The notes under the pieces: generated by a model | Told to the model about the DNA's origin: nothing | Databases searched by the model: none | The model's input: only the letters and a program-made list of their open reading frames with translations | From: Agromyces sp. G08B096 | Lineage (GTDB): Bacteria; Actinomycetota; Actinomycetes; Actinomycetales; Microbacteriaceae | Assembly: GCF_040267705.1 (NCBI RefSeq) | Contig: NZ_CP158374.1 | Coordinates: forward strand, 496,001-560,000 | DNA length: 64,000 bases | Direction: 5' to 3' | Made by a program: the position numbers and the translations under genes | Shown: in pieces, positions 33,414 to 42,145 of the stretch | Position numbering within the stretch: the stretch's first letter is position 1 | Layout of the letters: the number at the start of each line of letters is the position of its first letter

Positions 33414-33749
33414 ATGGTGGAACGGCTCTTCTCGTACGGCACGCTCCGGCTCCCGCGGGTGCAGCGCGAGACGTTCGGGGCCGAACTGCCCACCACGCCC
33501 GACGCGCTGATCGGCTGGCGGCTGGGCACGCTGCGCATCACGGATGCCTCGGTCCTCGCGCTCAGCGGCGAGGCGGAGCATCCCATCCTCGTGCCCACCG
33601 GCGACCCGTCCGACCGCGTCGAAGGTGCGGTCCTGGAGCTCACGCCGGAGCAGCTGGACGCCGCCGACGCGTACGAGGTCGACGACTACCGGCGCGTGTC
33701 TGCGACGCTCGAATCCGGCCTCGACGCCTGGGTGTATGTGGCGCGCTGA
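33414..33749 (+). CDS. Gamma-glutamylcyclotransferase-like (AIG2/GGCT) protein
   Basis: 111 residues. The diagnostic LFSYGTLRLPRVQRETFG opens the BtrG/GGCT fold; the Tyr-Gly-Thr-Leu loop forms the anion site. VEGAVLELTPEQLDAADAYE supplies the conserved acidic residue region (Glu/Asp near 80), and YRRVSATL follows. The family cleaves gamma-glutamyl amines or peptides, but many members are uncharacterised. Leaderless promoter. Confidence 0.8.
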   Translation: MVERLFSYGTLRLPRVQRETFGAELPTTPDALIGWRLGTLRITDASVLALSGEAEHPILVPTGDPSDRVEGAVLELTPEQLDAADAYEVDDYRRVSATLESGLDAWVYVAR

Positions 33750-33779
33750 GCGCTGCGCCGGGTCGGCGCGCACCGTCGC

Positions 33780-34586
33780 TCACGGCGCGTCCACCGCGAC
33801 CGCCCACGCACGCAGCGGAAGCGTGATCGAGCCGTCGTGCGCCGTCGGGAGCCGCCGGCGCAGCAGGTCGCGGAGGGCGTCGCGATGGTCGGCCTCGAGG
33901 CCGACGACGTACGCGGGCGCCGGGCCCTGTCCGCCAAGGAACGGCTGCCAGTAGTCGTCGAAGTCCGCGAAGCGGGCGACCACCTCGATCGCGCCGACAC
34001 GCGCGTCGACGCCGAACGCCTCGCCGAACAGGCGGCCGAGCGGTTCGGGCTTCGCCCACCGGAACCGGGCGCCCTCGTCGAGTTCGGCCACGGCGGGATC
34101 GAGCTGCACCGCGGCGTCGAAGAACTCCCGGATCAGACACATCCCGTCGCCGTAGTCCCACAGATAGGCGGCGACGAGACCGGCCGGGCGCACCACGCGT
34201 CGCCATTCGGCGAGCGCCGCCCCGGGATCGGGGACGAAATTCAGCACGAGGCCCGCGACCACGACATCGACGGCGGCGGCCGGGAGCGGCAGTGCCGCGG
34301 CATCCCCCTCGGCGAGCCGAGCGCGCTCGCCGAGCCGAGCCCTCGCGGTCTCGAGGAACCCGGCCGACGGGTCGACGCCCAGCACGGACGCGGGCGCGCA
34401 TCGATCGAGGACGGCCTCGGTCAGCACTCCGGTGCCGCAGCCGACGTCGACCCAGTCGCGGCCCGCGGGTGCGGCGAGCCAGTCGAGGAACCGGGGCGCG
34501 ACGAGTCGGCTCCACCGGCCCATGTACCGCTCGTAGGGGGCGCCGAGCTGGAACCGGTCGTCGGGCGCGACAGGACGCGAGGACAT
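33780..34586 (-). CDS. Class I SAM-dependent methyltransferase
   Basis: 268 residues. FQLGAPYERYMGRWSRLVAP is the common N-terminus of a family of methyltransferase-11-type enzymes. SAM-binding motif I is WVDVGCGTGVLTEAVLDRCA (about 40-60), followed by VLGVDPSAGFLETAR and AEGDAAALPLPAAAVDVVVA, with motif IV LVLNFVPDPGAALAEWRRV. The C-terminal part likely holds the acceptor. No substrate can be read. It converges on the GGCT gene. Confidence 0.83.
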   Translation of the reverse strand: MSSRPVAPDDRFQLGAPYERYMGRWSRLVAPRFLDWLAAPAGRDWVDVGCGTGVLTEAVLDRCAPASVLGVDPSAGFLETARARLGERARLAEGDAAALPLPAAAVDVVVAGLVLNFVPDPGAALAEWRRVVRPAGLVAAYLWDYGDGMCLIREFFDAAVQLDPAVAELDEGARFRWAKPEPLGRLFGEAFGVDARVGAIEVVARFADFDDYWQPFLGGQGPAPAYVVGLEADHRDALRDLLRRRLPTAHDGSITLPLRAWAVAVDAP

Positions 34587-34592
34587 GGGGGA

Positions 34593-34598
34593 GTTCTA
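34593..34598 (-). promoter_or_regulatory. Weak -10 hexamer, possible leaderless start at 34586
   Basis: TAGAAC on the minus strand, 6 nt before the ATG. The last base departs from TANNNT. Confidence 0.3.
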
Positions 34599-34674
34599 CG
34601 CCTCGCCGCACCGCGCCGCAAGACGCGCGACGGCGCCGCATCCCCGGGCGCCGCACCCGCGGCGGCCCGTGCGA

Positions 34675-35703
34675 TCAGCGCCGCTGGATCGTCGACGCCC
34701 GGATGACGAGGCGGACGGGCAGCCGCTCGATCCCCGCGTCGGGCTCGACGCCGTCGATCGCCTCGAAGATGCGCATGGCGGCCGCGCGGCCGAGCTGCTG
34801 CAGGTTCGCGTCGATGCTCGTCAGCTCGGGCCGGGAGTTCGTGGCGAGCACCTCCCAGTTGTCGTAGCCGATGACGGCGACGTCTTCGGGCACTCGCTTG
34901 CCGAGGTCGCGGAGCGTATCGAGCACGCCGCGGGCGATCTGGTCGGAGCCGCACACGATGCCGTCGACCTCGGGGTGACGGGCGAGCAGCATCGCGGATG
35001 CGTCGCGGCCCCAGTGCTCCGACCAGTTGGACGTCATGACGTCGCCGACGAGTTCGAGCCCGGCATCGGCGAGGGCGGCGAGGACGCCGACGGCTCGGTC
35101 CTGCGAGGCGGCGTACGCGGGGTCGCCGCTGATGTGGGCGATGCGCGTGCGCCCGCACGCGATGAGGTGCTCCACCGCCATGCGGCCGCCTGCGACGTTG
35201 TCGGGGGTGACGGAGACGTCGGCCGGGTCGTCGGACGGGGCGTACGCGTAGACGACGGGCACCGGGATGTCGTGACCGAGCGAGGGGCGGGCGTCGGTCT
35301 GTCGGCCGACGACGATGATGCCGTCGACGCGGCGGTTGAGCAGGGCCTTCAGGTGGTGCTGCTCGCGGATGGTGTCGCCGCGGGCGTCGCACAGGAAGAC
35401 GTTGATCTGGCCGGCGCCGAAGGCGTCTTCCGCGCCCATGAGGATCGGGATGACGAAGCGGCCGTCGAGGTCGCTGGTGAGCAGGCCCACGGTGCCGGTG
35501 CGGCCGGCGATGAGACTGCGGGCCAGCTGGTTCGGTGTGAACGCGAGCTGCTCCGCGGCCTCGAGGACGCGGCGGCGGGTGGTCGGAGCGACCTGGTCGC
35601 GACCGTTGATCGCCTTCGAGGCGGTGGCGAGCGAGACGCCCGCGAGCCGCGCGACGTCGCTCAGCGTCGCGGTCCTGCCGCTCTGCGATTCGGTTCGCGC
35701 CAT
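34675..35703 (-). CDS. LacI-family regulator R3 of the arabinoside uptake operon
   Basis: 342 residues with AAGGCGGAG upstream. The helix-turn-helix (TLSDVARLAGVSLATASKAI) and hinge (FTPNQLARSLIAGR) are intact, and the periplasmic-binding-like sugar domain fills the rest (VGLLTSDLDGRFVIPILMGA, VDGIIVVGRQTD, GRTRIAHISGDPAYAASQDR, VIGYDNWEVLATNSRPELTS). It is divergent from an ABC importer and GH127 enzyme, with CCGAAA/TTTCGG half-sites in the gap. It probably represses that operon until an arabino-oligosaccharide-type ligand binds. Confidence 0.87.
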   Translation of the reverse strand: MARTESQSGRTATLSDVARLAGVSLATASKAINGRDQVAPTTRRRVLEAAEQLAFTPNQLARSLIAGRTGTVGLLTSDLDGRFVIPILMGAEDAFGAGQINVFLCDARGDTIREQHHLKALLNRRVDGIIVVGRQTDARPSLGHDIPVPVVYAYAPSDDPADVSVTPDNVAGGRMAVEHLIACGRTRIAHISGDPAYAASQDRAVGVLAALADAGLELVGDVMTSNWSEHWGRDASAMLLARHPEVDGIVCGSDQIARGVLDTLRDLGKRVPEDVAVIGYDNWEVLATNSRPELTSIDANLQQLGRAAAMRIFEAIDGVEPDAGIERLPVRLVIRASTIQRR

Positions 35704-35741
35704 GCTCCGCCTTTCGACTGAAACGGTACCGGAAGACGCTC

Positions 35742-35771
35742 TTGACGCCCATGAGATTCACACTGTAGCGT
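35742..35771 (+). promoter_or_regulatory. Promoter of the arabinoside importer operon
   Basis: -35 TTGACG (35742-35747), 18-bp spacer, -10 TAGCGT (35766-35771). The operator cluster starts 2 bp downstream. Confidence 0.65.
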
Positions 35772-35772
35772 G

Positions 35773-35802
35773 CCGAAAGGCATTTCGGTATTTTCGAAAT
35801 GC
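35773..35802. promoter_or_regulatory. Candidate R3 operator cluster
   Basis: CCGAAA-GGCA-TTTCGG (35773-35788) overlaps a longer inverted repeat GCATTTCG-N7-CGAAATGC (35780-35787 with 35795-35802). Three similar half-sites sit on the predicted transcription start, a typical repressor position. Confidence 0.65.
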
Positions 35803-35867
35803 GCCCTGTCAGCAGTCGCATTCCCCGGCTCCACGGAGCCCCTCAACGATGAGCGAGGAGATCACCC

Positions 35868-37160
35868 ATGACACGCATGAATCGCCGGATGACGCGGGCG
35901 GCGGCGCTGCTCGCAGCCGGCGCCCTCACGGTCGGCCTGGCCGCGTGCGCGAACGGCGGCGAGGCCGCCACGAGCCTTTCGGACGCCGGCGCCGAGGGCG
36001 TCGACGACGGCTCGACCCTGACCCTCTGGACGCGGGCCCCGCTCGAGAAGCAGGCGAAGCTGCTCGTCGAGGCCTACAACGAGAGCCACGACAACCAGGT
36101 CGAGCTCACCGTCGTGCCGAACGACGACTACGTCGCGAAGGTGGGCGCGGCCGCCGGCTCGGGCGGGCTGCCCGACCTCTTCGCCGCCGACATCGTGTAC
36201 GTGCCGAACTGGGTCGAGCAGGGCCTCTTCCAAGACCTGACGGCCAACATCGACGGCCTCGACTTCAAGGACGACATCAACCAGGGCCACCTCGCCGCCG
36301 GCACCGCCGACGGCAAGGAGCACGTGCTGCCCTTCGTGCTCGACCTCTCGATGCTGTTCTGGAACAAGGAACTCGCCACCGAGGCCGGGCTCGACGCCGA
36401 AGCCGGGCCGGCCGACCTCGCCGAGTATGCCGAATGGGCCAAGGCGATCCAGGCGCTCGGCAAGCCCGACACCTACGGCACCGCCACCGGCCTCAGCTGT
36501 GGCGGATGCCTCGTCTTCACCTGGTTCCCGAGCGTGTGGGCCGACGGCGAGGAGGTGCTCTCCGACGACGGCACCGAGTCGCTGCTCGCGAGCGACACCG
36601 CGAAGGAGGTCTACTCCACCTGGAAGGACCTCTGGGACTCCGGCGCCGTGCTGCCCGCCTCGAAGGACGAGACCGGAGCCACCTGGACCGCCGCGTTCAC
36701 CGAGGGCAAGGTCGGCCTCATGTTCTACCCCGCGACGCTGCTCTCGTCGACCCCGTTCGACGCCGGAGTGGCCGGCATCCCGGGGCCGAACGGCGGCGCT
36801 TCTACGTTCGTCGGCGGTGACGGCATCGGCATCTCGAAGGACTCGAAGAAGGCCGCACAGGCGTGGAACTTCCTCAACTGGATGATGTCGGAGGAGGCGC
36901 AGGTCGGCGTCCTCGCGAAGAACAACGACGTCGTGTCCCGCTCGGACCTCGCCTCGAACGAGTACTCCGAGAAGGACCCGCGCCTCGTCACGATCAACGA
37001 GGTCGCCGGCAACGGCGACACCCCGGTCGCGATCAACTTCCAGCAGGCGTTCAACGCGCCGAACAGCCCGTGGCTGACACTCGTGCGCAACGCGGTCCTC
37101 GGTGACGGCGAGACGGTCGACGCCGACAACGACGAGATCACGGCGGTGCTCTCGCAGTGA
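35868..37160 (+). CDS. Sugar ABC transporter solute-binding lipoprotein (CUT1)
   Basis: 430 residues. It opens with a lipoprotein signal peptide, MTRMNRRMTRAAALLAAGAL followed by lipobox LAAC at about residue 26. The mature protein is a class-I extracellular solute-binding protein: STLTLWTRAPLEKQAKLLVE, LPDLFAADIVYVPNWVEQGL, FVLDLSMLFWNKELATEAGL and the C-terminal lobe SKKAAQAWNFLNWMMSEEAQ. It is first in an operon with two permeases and a GH127 enzyme, so the ligand is probably an arabinofuranosyl oligosaccharide. The stop overlaps the next GTG start. Confidence 0.88.
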   Translation: MTRMNRRMTRAAALLAAGALTVGLAACANGGEAATSLSDAGAEGVDDGSTLTLWTRAPLEKQAKLLVEAYNESHDNQVELTVVPNDDYVAKVGAAAGSGGLPDLFAADIVYVPNWVEQGLFQDLTANIDGLDFKDDINQGHLAAGTADGKEHVLPFVLDLSMLFWNKELATEAGLDAEAGPADLAEYAEWAKAIQALGKPDTYGTATGLSCGGCLVFTWFPSVWADGEEVLSDDGTESLLASDTAKEVYSTWKDLWDSGAVLPASKDETGATWTAAFTEGKVGLMFYPATLLSSTPFDAGVAGIPGPNGGASTFVGGDGIGISKDSKKAAQAWNFLNWMMSEEAQVGVLAKNNDVVSRSDLASNEYSEKDPRLVTINEVAGNGDTPVAINFQQAFNAPNSPWLTLVRNAVLGDGETVDADNDEITAVLSQ

Positions 37161-38059
37161 CCACCGCTCTCCGCGGCGCCGGGCGGGTCACGCCCGCCCG
37201 GCGCCGCAGCGCTCTCGCCGGCTGGCTCTACGCCCTGCCGACGGCGCTGTTCGTGCTGCTTCTGTTCGTGCTCCCGCTGCTGCTCGTGCTGCAGATGTCG
37301 GGCAGCGACTGGCCGCTGCTCGGCGGCAACCAGGGCTGGAACTTCCCGGCGAACTACGCCGACGCCGTCTCGAACCGGTTCTTCTGGGCCTCCGTCGGCT
37401 TCACGCTCACCTACACCGTGCTCACCACGGTCATCCTGCTCGCGCTGAGCCTCGGGCTCGCCATGCTCGTGCAGGAGTCGACGAGGTGGAAGGGCTTCCT
37501 CCGCACGGCGTTCCTGGTGCCGAGCGCCCTCGGTCTCGCGAGCGCGTCGCTGCTCTTCTACGTGCTCTACTCGCCCATCGCCGGCCCCTTCGCCGATCTC
37601 ATGTCCTCCTGGGGCTTCACCTTCCTCGGCAGCCCCGAGGGCGCCCTGTGGTCGACGATCTTCCTCATCGTCTGGCGGTACGCGGGTTTCTACATGCTGC
37701 TGATGCTCGTCGGCCTGCAGGGCATCCCCGACGACGTGTACGAGGCCGCCCGCATCGACGGGGCATCCCGCTGGCAGACGTTCCGCAGCGTGACGCTGCC
37801 GTTGCTGCGGCCGACGCTCGCCCTCACGACGGTGCTCTGCGTGACGGGCTCGCTGCTCGCGTTCGAGCAGTTCTACATCCTCACCAAGGGCGGCCCCGAC
37901 AACTCGACCATCACCGTGGTGCAGCTCATCTACAGCATCGCGTTCCAGGGCCAGAACGATCTCGGCGTGGCGGGTGCGCTCTCGGTGATCGTGCTCCTCG
38001 CCCTCGTGGTGGTGAACATCGCGCAGATCCGCGCGTTCGGCAAGCACGCGGAGGACTGA
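37157..38059 (+). CDS. Sugar ABC transporter permease, MalF type
   Basis: 300 residues from GTG 37157, overlapping the binding-protein stop by 4 bp. Six hydrophobic segments begin with LAGWLYALPTALFVLLLFVL. The EAA loop is DDVYEAARIDGASRWQTFRS (about 195-215), the contact point for the ATPase. NQGWNFPANYADAVSNRFFW is the usual periplasmic loop. It forms a heterodimer with the next product. Confidence 0.88.
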   Translation: MTTALRGAGRVTPARRRSALAGWLYALPTALFVLLLFVLPLLLVLQMSGSDWPLLGGNQGWNFPANYADAVSNRFFWASVGFTLTYTVLTTVILLALSLGLAMLVQESTRWKGFLRTAFLVPSALGLASASLLFYVLYSPIAGPFADLMSSWGFTFLGSPEGALWSTIFLIVWRYAGFYMLLMLVGLQGIPDDVYEAARIDGASRWQTFRSVTLPLLRPTLALTTVLCVTGSLLAFEQFYILTKGGPDNSTITVVQLIYSIAFQGQNDLGVAGALSVIVLLALVVVNIAQIRAFGKHAED

Positions 38060-38985
38060 TGACGACGACGATGACGCGCGGCCGCTCCACTGGCCGGCCG
38101 GCCACCGACTCCACGATCGCGATCGTCGCACCCGGCCACCGGGGCGGGCGGCGGCGGCCGACGACCTTCGCCGGCATCGCGCTGCGGACGCCCTACTGGG
38201 TGCTCACCGCCGGGCTCGCGCTGCTGTTCCTCTACCCGCTGATCTGGACGGCGATCTCCTCGGTCTCGCCGCTCGCCGGCACGAACCAGGTCGACGGCTG
38301 GGGCTTCGGCAACTACGTCACGCTCGCGAACTACCAGGCGGGCATCTGGGTGTACCTGCTGAACTCCACCTTCGTGTCGCTGCTGACGGTGCTGCTCACG
38401 CTCACGGTGTCGCTCCTCGGCGGCTACGCGTTCGCGAGGTTCCGGTTCCCCGGCAAGGACCTGCTGTTCCTGTCCACGCTCGCGATCCTGATGGTGCCGT
38501 ACGCGACGCTGCTGATCCCGCTGTACGTGCTGCTCAACGCCGTCGGCCTGTCGAACTCGCTCGTCGGGGTGGCGCTCGTGCTGACGATGTTCCAGCTCCC
38601 GTTCTCGATGTTCATGATGCGCATCTCGTTCGAATCGATCCCGAAGGAGATGGACGAGGCGGCGATGGTCGACGGCTGCACCAGCTGGTCGGTGCTGTGG
38701 CGGGTGCTCGTGCCGGCGGTGAAGCCGGGGCTCATCACGGTGGGGCTCTTCGCCTTCCTCGCGGCGTGGAACGACTTCATGGCGCCGCTCATCCTCATCA
38801 ACGACTCCAACCGGATGACCCTGCCGCTCGCGGTCTCGAACCTCAGGGGGCAGGTGCAGGGCGTCGTCGACTACGGCGCGACCGAGGCCGGCGTCGTGGT
38901 GCTGGCGCTGCCGTGCATCCTGCTGTTCCTGATCCTCCAACGTCACTACGTGCGCGGCTTCATGTCGGGCGCCTTCAAAGGATGA
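38059..38985 (+). CDS. Sugar ABC transporter permease, MalG type
   Basis: 308 residues; the start overlaps the previous stop as TGATG. Ser/Thr/Arg-rich N-terminus of about 45 residues, then six membrane segments starting YWVLTAGLALLFLYPLIWTA. The EAA loop is KEMDEAAMVDGCTSWSVLWR. No ATPase gene follows; the two permeases must use an ATP-binding subunit encoded elsewhere, as in MsiK-dependent actinobacteria. Confidence 0.88.
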   Translation: MTTTMTRGRSTGRPATDSTIAIVAPGHRGGRRRPTTFAGIALRTPYWVLTAGLALLFLYPLIWTAISSVSPLAGTNQVDGWGFGNYVTLANYQAGIWVYLLNSTFVSLLTVLLTLTVSLLGGYAFARFRFPGKDLLFLSTLAILMVPYATLLIPLYVLLNAVGLSNSLVGVALVLTMFQLPFSMFMMRISFESIPKEMDEAAMVDGCTSWSVLWRVLVPAVKPGLITVGLFAFLAAWNDFMAPLILINDSNRMTLPLAVSNLRGQVQGVVDYGATEAGVVVLALPCILLFLILQRHYVRGFMSGAFKG

Positions 38986-38987
38986 AC

Positions 38988-40913
38988 ATGATTTTCCAGA
39001 CCACGACCACCACCGTGCACGCCGTCCCGGTCGCACCGTCGAACGGTGCGCTGCGCCCGCTGGGCCTCGACGAGGTGCGGATCACCGGCGGCATCTGGGG
39101 ACGCCGCCAGGAGGTCAACGGCAGCGCGACGCTCGCCCACCTCGAGCACTGGCTCGAGCGCGAGGGATGGCTCGCGAACTTCGATCTCGCGGCGGCCGGG
39201 GCCGGCGGCGCCGCGGAGCTCGTCGCGCGCCGCCGTGGCCGGGAGTTCTCGGACTCCGAGGTGTATAAGACGCTCGAGGCGTTCGCCTGGGAGATCGGGC
39301 GGCGAGGCGGCGACGACGAGCTCGAGGCGCGGTTCCGCCGCATCGTCGAGCGCGTCGGTGCGGCGCAGGAGGAGGACGGCTACCTCAACACCCGATTCGG
39401 CCGGCCCGGGCAGCCCCCGCGCTGGTCAGACCTCGAGTGGGGGCACGAGCTGTACTGCCTCGGGCACCTGTTCCAGGCGGCGGTCGCCCGGTTCCGGACG
39501 CGGCCCGACGCCGACGATGGACTGATCGGCATCGCCCGCCGCGCGGCCGATCTCGTCTGCTCGGTGTTCGGACCCGGCGGCGACGAGCGCATCTGCGGCC
39601 ACGCCGAGGTCGAGGTGGGGCTCGCCGAACTGGGCCGTGCGCTGGGCGAGCCCCGCTACGTCGAGCAGGCGCGCCTGTTCGTCGAACGGCACGGCCGGGG
39701 CACGCTCCGCGACATCGAGTGGGGACGGTCCTACTACCAGGACGACGTGCCGGTCCGTGACGCCGAGGCGCTCCGCGGTCACGCCGTGCGCGCGAACTAC
39801 CTGGCTTCAGGCGCCGCCGACGTCGCCGTGGAGACGGACGATGCGGAGCTGCGGCAGGTGCTCGGCCGGCAGTGGCGGCGCACCGTCGAACGGCGCACGT
39901 ACCTCACGGGCGGGCAGGGGTCGCACCATCAGGACGAGGCGTTCGGCGAGGACTGGGAGCTGCCCGCCGACCGCGCGTACTCCGAGACGTGCGCGGGCAT
40001 CGCGTCGGTGATGTTCGGCTGGCGGATGCTCCTCGCCGAGGCCGACCCCGGCTACGCCGACCTCATCGAGCGGACGCTGTTCAACGTGGTCGAGACGTCG
40101 CCGTCGGCGGAGGGCACCGCGTTCTACTACGCGAACACGCTGCACCAGCGGGTGCCCGGCGCCCCGGCGGAAGCCGATGCCGTCTCGCCGCGGGCGCACT
40201 CGTCGCTGCGAGCGCCGTGGTTCGATGTGGCGTGCTGCCCCCCGAACACGGCGCGGACGTTCGCGAGCCTCGCCGGCTACGTCGCGACGGCCGACGAGCA
40301 CGGCGTGCAGCTGCACCAGTACGCGCCGGCCGAGGTGCGCACCCGGCTCGCCGACGGGCAGGAGGTCGCGTTCGACGTCGACACGACGTATCCGGCATCG
40401 GGATCGGTGCGGGTGCGCGTCCTGACGGATGCCTCGTCGCCGTGGCGGCTGTCGCTGCGGGTCCCGCCCTGGGCGGCGGGTGCGGAGTGGCGGATCCGCG
40501 GCGTCGAGGGCGGCACCGAGCCGTGGTCGCCGGCGGAGCCGGGCGTCGTCACGATCGACCGGCCCTTCGCGGCCGGCGACGAGATCGAACTGCTGCTGCC
40601 GATGGCCCCGCGCTTCACGGCGCCCGATCCCCGCGTCGACGCGGTGCGCGGATGCCTCGCCGTCGAACGCGGCCCGGAGGTGTTCGCCCTCGAGTCGGTC
40701 GATCTCGCAGGCACCGCGCTCGAGGCGTCCGACTTCGCCGACCTGCGCGTCGACCCCGCCGTGCCGCCTCGGGAGGACGCCGGGCGCGTGCTCGTGACGC
40801 TGGTCGACGCGCGCACCGGCGCGCGCGACGAGGTGCCGCTCGTGCGGTACCACGAGTGGGCCGAGCGCGGGCCGTCGACGATGCGGGTGTGGCTGCCGGT
40901 GCTGGGGGTCTGA
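38988..40913 (+). CDS. GH127 beta-L-arabinofuranosidase
   Basis: 641 residues from ATG 38988, favoured over ATG 38982 because AAAGGA ends 5 nt before it. The catalytic layout matches GH127 enzyme HypBA1 very closely: acid/base Glu317 (HHQDEAFGE), zinc ligands Glu333 and Cys335 (YSETCAG), and Cys416/Cys417 (DVACCPPN), of which Cys416 would be the nucleophile. The N-terminal (alpha/alpha)6 barrel is followed by a beta-sandwich C-terminus. No signal peptide, so it acts in the cytosol on imported oligosaccharides to release L-arabinofuranose. It is last in the importer operon. Confidence 0.9.
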   Translation: MIFQTTTTTVHAVPVAPSNGALRPLGLDEVRITGGIWGRRQEVNGSATLAHLEHWLEREGWLANFDLAAAGAGGAAELVARRRGREFSDSEVYKTLEAFAWEIGRRGGDDELEARFRRIVERVGAAQEEDGYLNTRFGRPGQPPRWSDLEWGHELYCLGHLFQAAVARFRTRPDADDGLIGIARRAADLVCSVFGPGGDERICGHAEVEVGLAELGRALGEPRYVEQARLFVERHGRGTLRDIEWGRSYYQDDVPVRDAEALRGHAVRANYLASGAADVAVETDDAELRQVLGRQWRRTVERRTYLTGGQGSHHQDEAFGEDWELPADRAYSETCAGIASVMFGWRMLLAEADPGYADLIERTLFNVVETSPSAEGTAFYYANTLHQRVPGAPAEADAVSPRAHSSLRAPWFDVACCPPNTARTFASLAGYVATADEHGVQLHQYAPAEVRTRLADGQEVAFDVDTTYPASGSVRVRVLTDASSPWRLSLRVPPWAAGAEWRIRGVEGGTEPWSPAEPGVVTIDRPFAAGDEIELLLPMAPRFTAPDPRVDAVRGCLAVERGPEVFALESVDLAGTALEASDFADLRVDPAVPPREDAGRVLVTLVDARTGARDEVPLVRYHEWAERGPSTMRVWLPVLGV

Positions 40914-40929
40914 ACCGGGCGCGCCGGGG

Positions 40930-40960
40930 TATCGTCGAATCGGCGTCGAATCGGTTCGAC
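40930..40960 (+). promoter_or_regulatory. R1 promoter -10 and autoregulatory operator
   Basis: TATCGT (40930-40935) overlaps an 11-bp tandem CGTCGAATCGG (40933-40943, 40944-40954). The second copy enters the near-palindrome GTCGAATCGGTTCGAC (40945-40960), one mismatch from the perfect site at 42066. Confidence 0.65.
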
Positions 40961-40977
40961 GCGAGCGAGGAGCTGCG

Positions 40978-42003
40978 GTGGCCACGATCGGGGATGTCGC
41001 GCGAGCTGCCGGGGTCTCCCGCAGCACGGTCTCGTACGCCCTGTCGGGCAAGCGGGCGATCTCGGAGGAGACGCGCGAGCGGATCGCACGGGCGATCGAG
41101 GCGCTCGGGTTCACGCCCAACGCGGGCGCGCGTGCCCTGGCGACGTCGCGCACGATGGTCATCGGGCTCTTCGTGCAGTTCTTCCCCGACGAATTCCCAC
41201 CCGCGATGCTGCAGTACGTCCTGCCGATCTCGGATGCCGCTCGCGAGGCGGGCTACGACATCCTGATGGTCACCGATGAAGATGGGCCCGGTTCGCTGCA
41301 GCGCGTCACCGACTCTGGCATGGTCGACGGGGTCATCCTGCTGAATGTCGGCCACGACGACCCGCGGGTGGCTCCGCTCCGGGCGGCGCGGCAGCCGGGC
41401 GCGCTCGTCGGGCTCCCGAAGGACACCGAGGGGCTCGACGTGTTCGACCTCGACTTCGGCGAGGCCGCTCGCTCGGTCATCGATCACCTGCACGGGCTCG
41501 GCCACGAGGAGATCGTGCTCATCTCGCCGCACGAACACGTCATCGCGCGAGGTGGGGCGTACGTGTGGCGGTTCCGGGAGGCGGCGCTGGAGCGGGCGGG
41601 GCGGTACGGGATGCGGATCCACGCCTCCTACGGCGAATCGCAGCAGCCGGCCGTCGCGGCGGCGCTCCACTCGATCCTCGACGCGTCGCCTGCGGCGACC
41701 GCTCTCGTCGTCCACAACGACGCCATGATCGCGGGGTTGCCGCTCGTGCTCGCAGCGAGGGGCGTCCGGGTGCCCGACGAGCTGTCTGTGGTCGGGGTCT
41801 ATTCGGAGGAGTTCGGCCGGGTGTTCTCCTTGCCGTACACGGCGGTCGAGACCGCGCCCGACGTGCTCGGCCGTGCGGCGGTCGGCGCGCTGGTGCAGCG
41901 CATGCGGGATCCGGAGTCGGCCGGGGCCCCCGTCGTCGGTTTCGTCGAGCCGAAGCTCGTCGACCGGCGCAGCACGAGCCGCGGTCGTTCCCGGGGCCAC
42001 TGA
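40978..42003 (+). CDS. LacI-family regulator R1
   Basis: 341 residues from GTG 40978 with GAGGAG upstream. HTH TIGDVARAAGVSRSTVSYAL and hinge TPNAGARALA, then the sugar-binding domain (VIGLFVQFFPDEFPPAMLQY, MVDGVILLNVGHDDP, GHEEIVLISPHEHVIARGGA, VVGVYSEEFGRVFS). The palindrome GTCGAAYCGGTTCGAC occurs before its own gene and before the secreted glycosidase at 42146, so it likely represses both. Its DNA-binding domain is close to that of R2, with Arg versus Ile in the recognition helix. Confidence 0.87.
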   Translation: MATIGDVARAAGVSRSTVSYALSGKRAISEETRERIARAIEALGFTPNAGARALATSRTMVIGLFVQFFPDEFPPAMLQYVLPISDAAREAGYDILMVTDEDGPGSLQRVTDSGMVDGVILLNVGHDDPRVAPLRAARQPGALVGLPKDTEGLDVFDLDFGEAARSVIDHLHGLGHEEIVLISPHEHVIARGGAYVWRFREAALERAGRYGMRIHASYGESQQPAVAAALHSILDASPAATALVVHNDAMIAGLPLVLAARGVRVPDELSVVGVYSEEFGRVFSLPYTAVETAPDVLGRAAVGALVQRMRDPESAGAPVVGFVEPKLVDRRSTSRGRSRGH

Positions 42004-42032
42004 CCGTCGGCGGTCCGCGCGGCCGAAAACCC

Positions 42033-42062
42033 TTGCGGTCTTCAGGATGCCAGTGTTTTAAT
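42033..42062 (+). promoter_or_regulatory. Promoter of the secreted glycosidase
   Basis: -35 TTGCGG (42033-42038), 18-bp spacer, -10 TTTAAT (42057-42062). The R1 palindrome begins 3 bp after the -10. Confidence 0.6.
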
Positions 42063-42065
42063 GCC

Positions 42066-42081
42066 GTCGAACCGGTTCGAC
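42066..42081. promoter_or_regulatory. R1 operator, perfect 16-bp palindrome
   Basis: GTCGAACCGGTTCGAC, a LacI-family site with C|G centre, placed over the predicted transcription start. Confidence 0.8.
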
Positions 42082-42090
42082 AAGGATTCC

Positions 42091-42110
42091 GTGCCGAAAA
42101 CTTTCGGCAC
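42091..42110. promoter_or_regulatory. Second palindrome in the glycosidase leader
   Basis: Arms GTGCCGAAA and TTTCGGCAC (9 bp) with a 2-nt centre. The CCGAAA/TTTCGG half-sites equal those in front of the R3-controlled operon, though the spacing differs (2 versus 4 nt). Confidence 0.6.
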
Positions 42111-42145
42111 CCGGATCGGACGCTCGATCAATGGAGACGAAGCAG

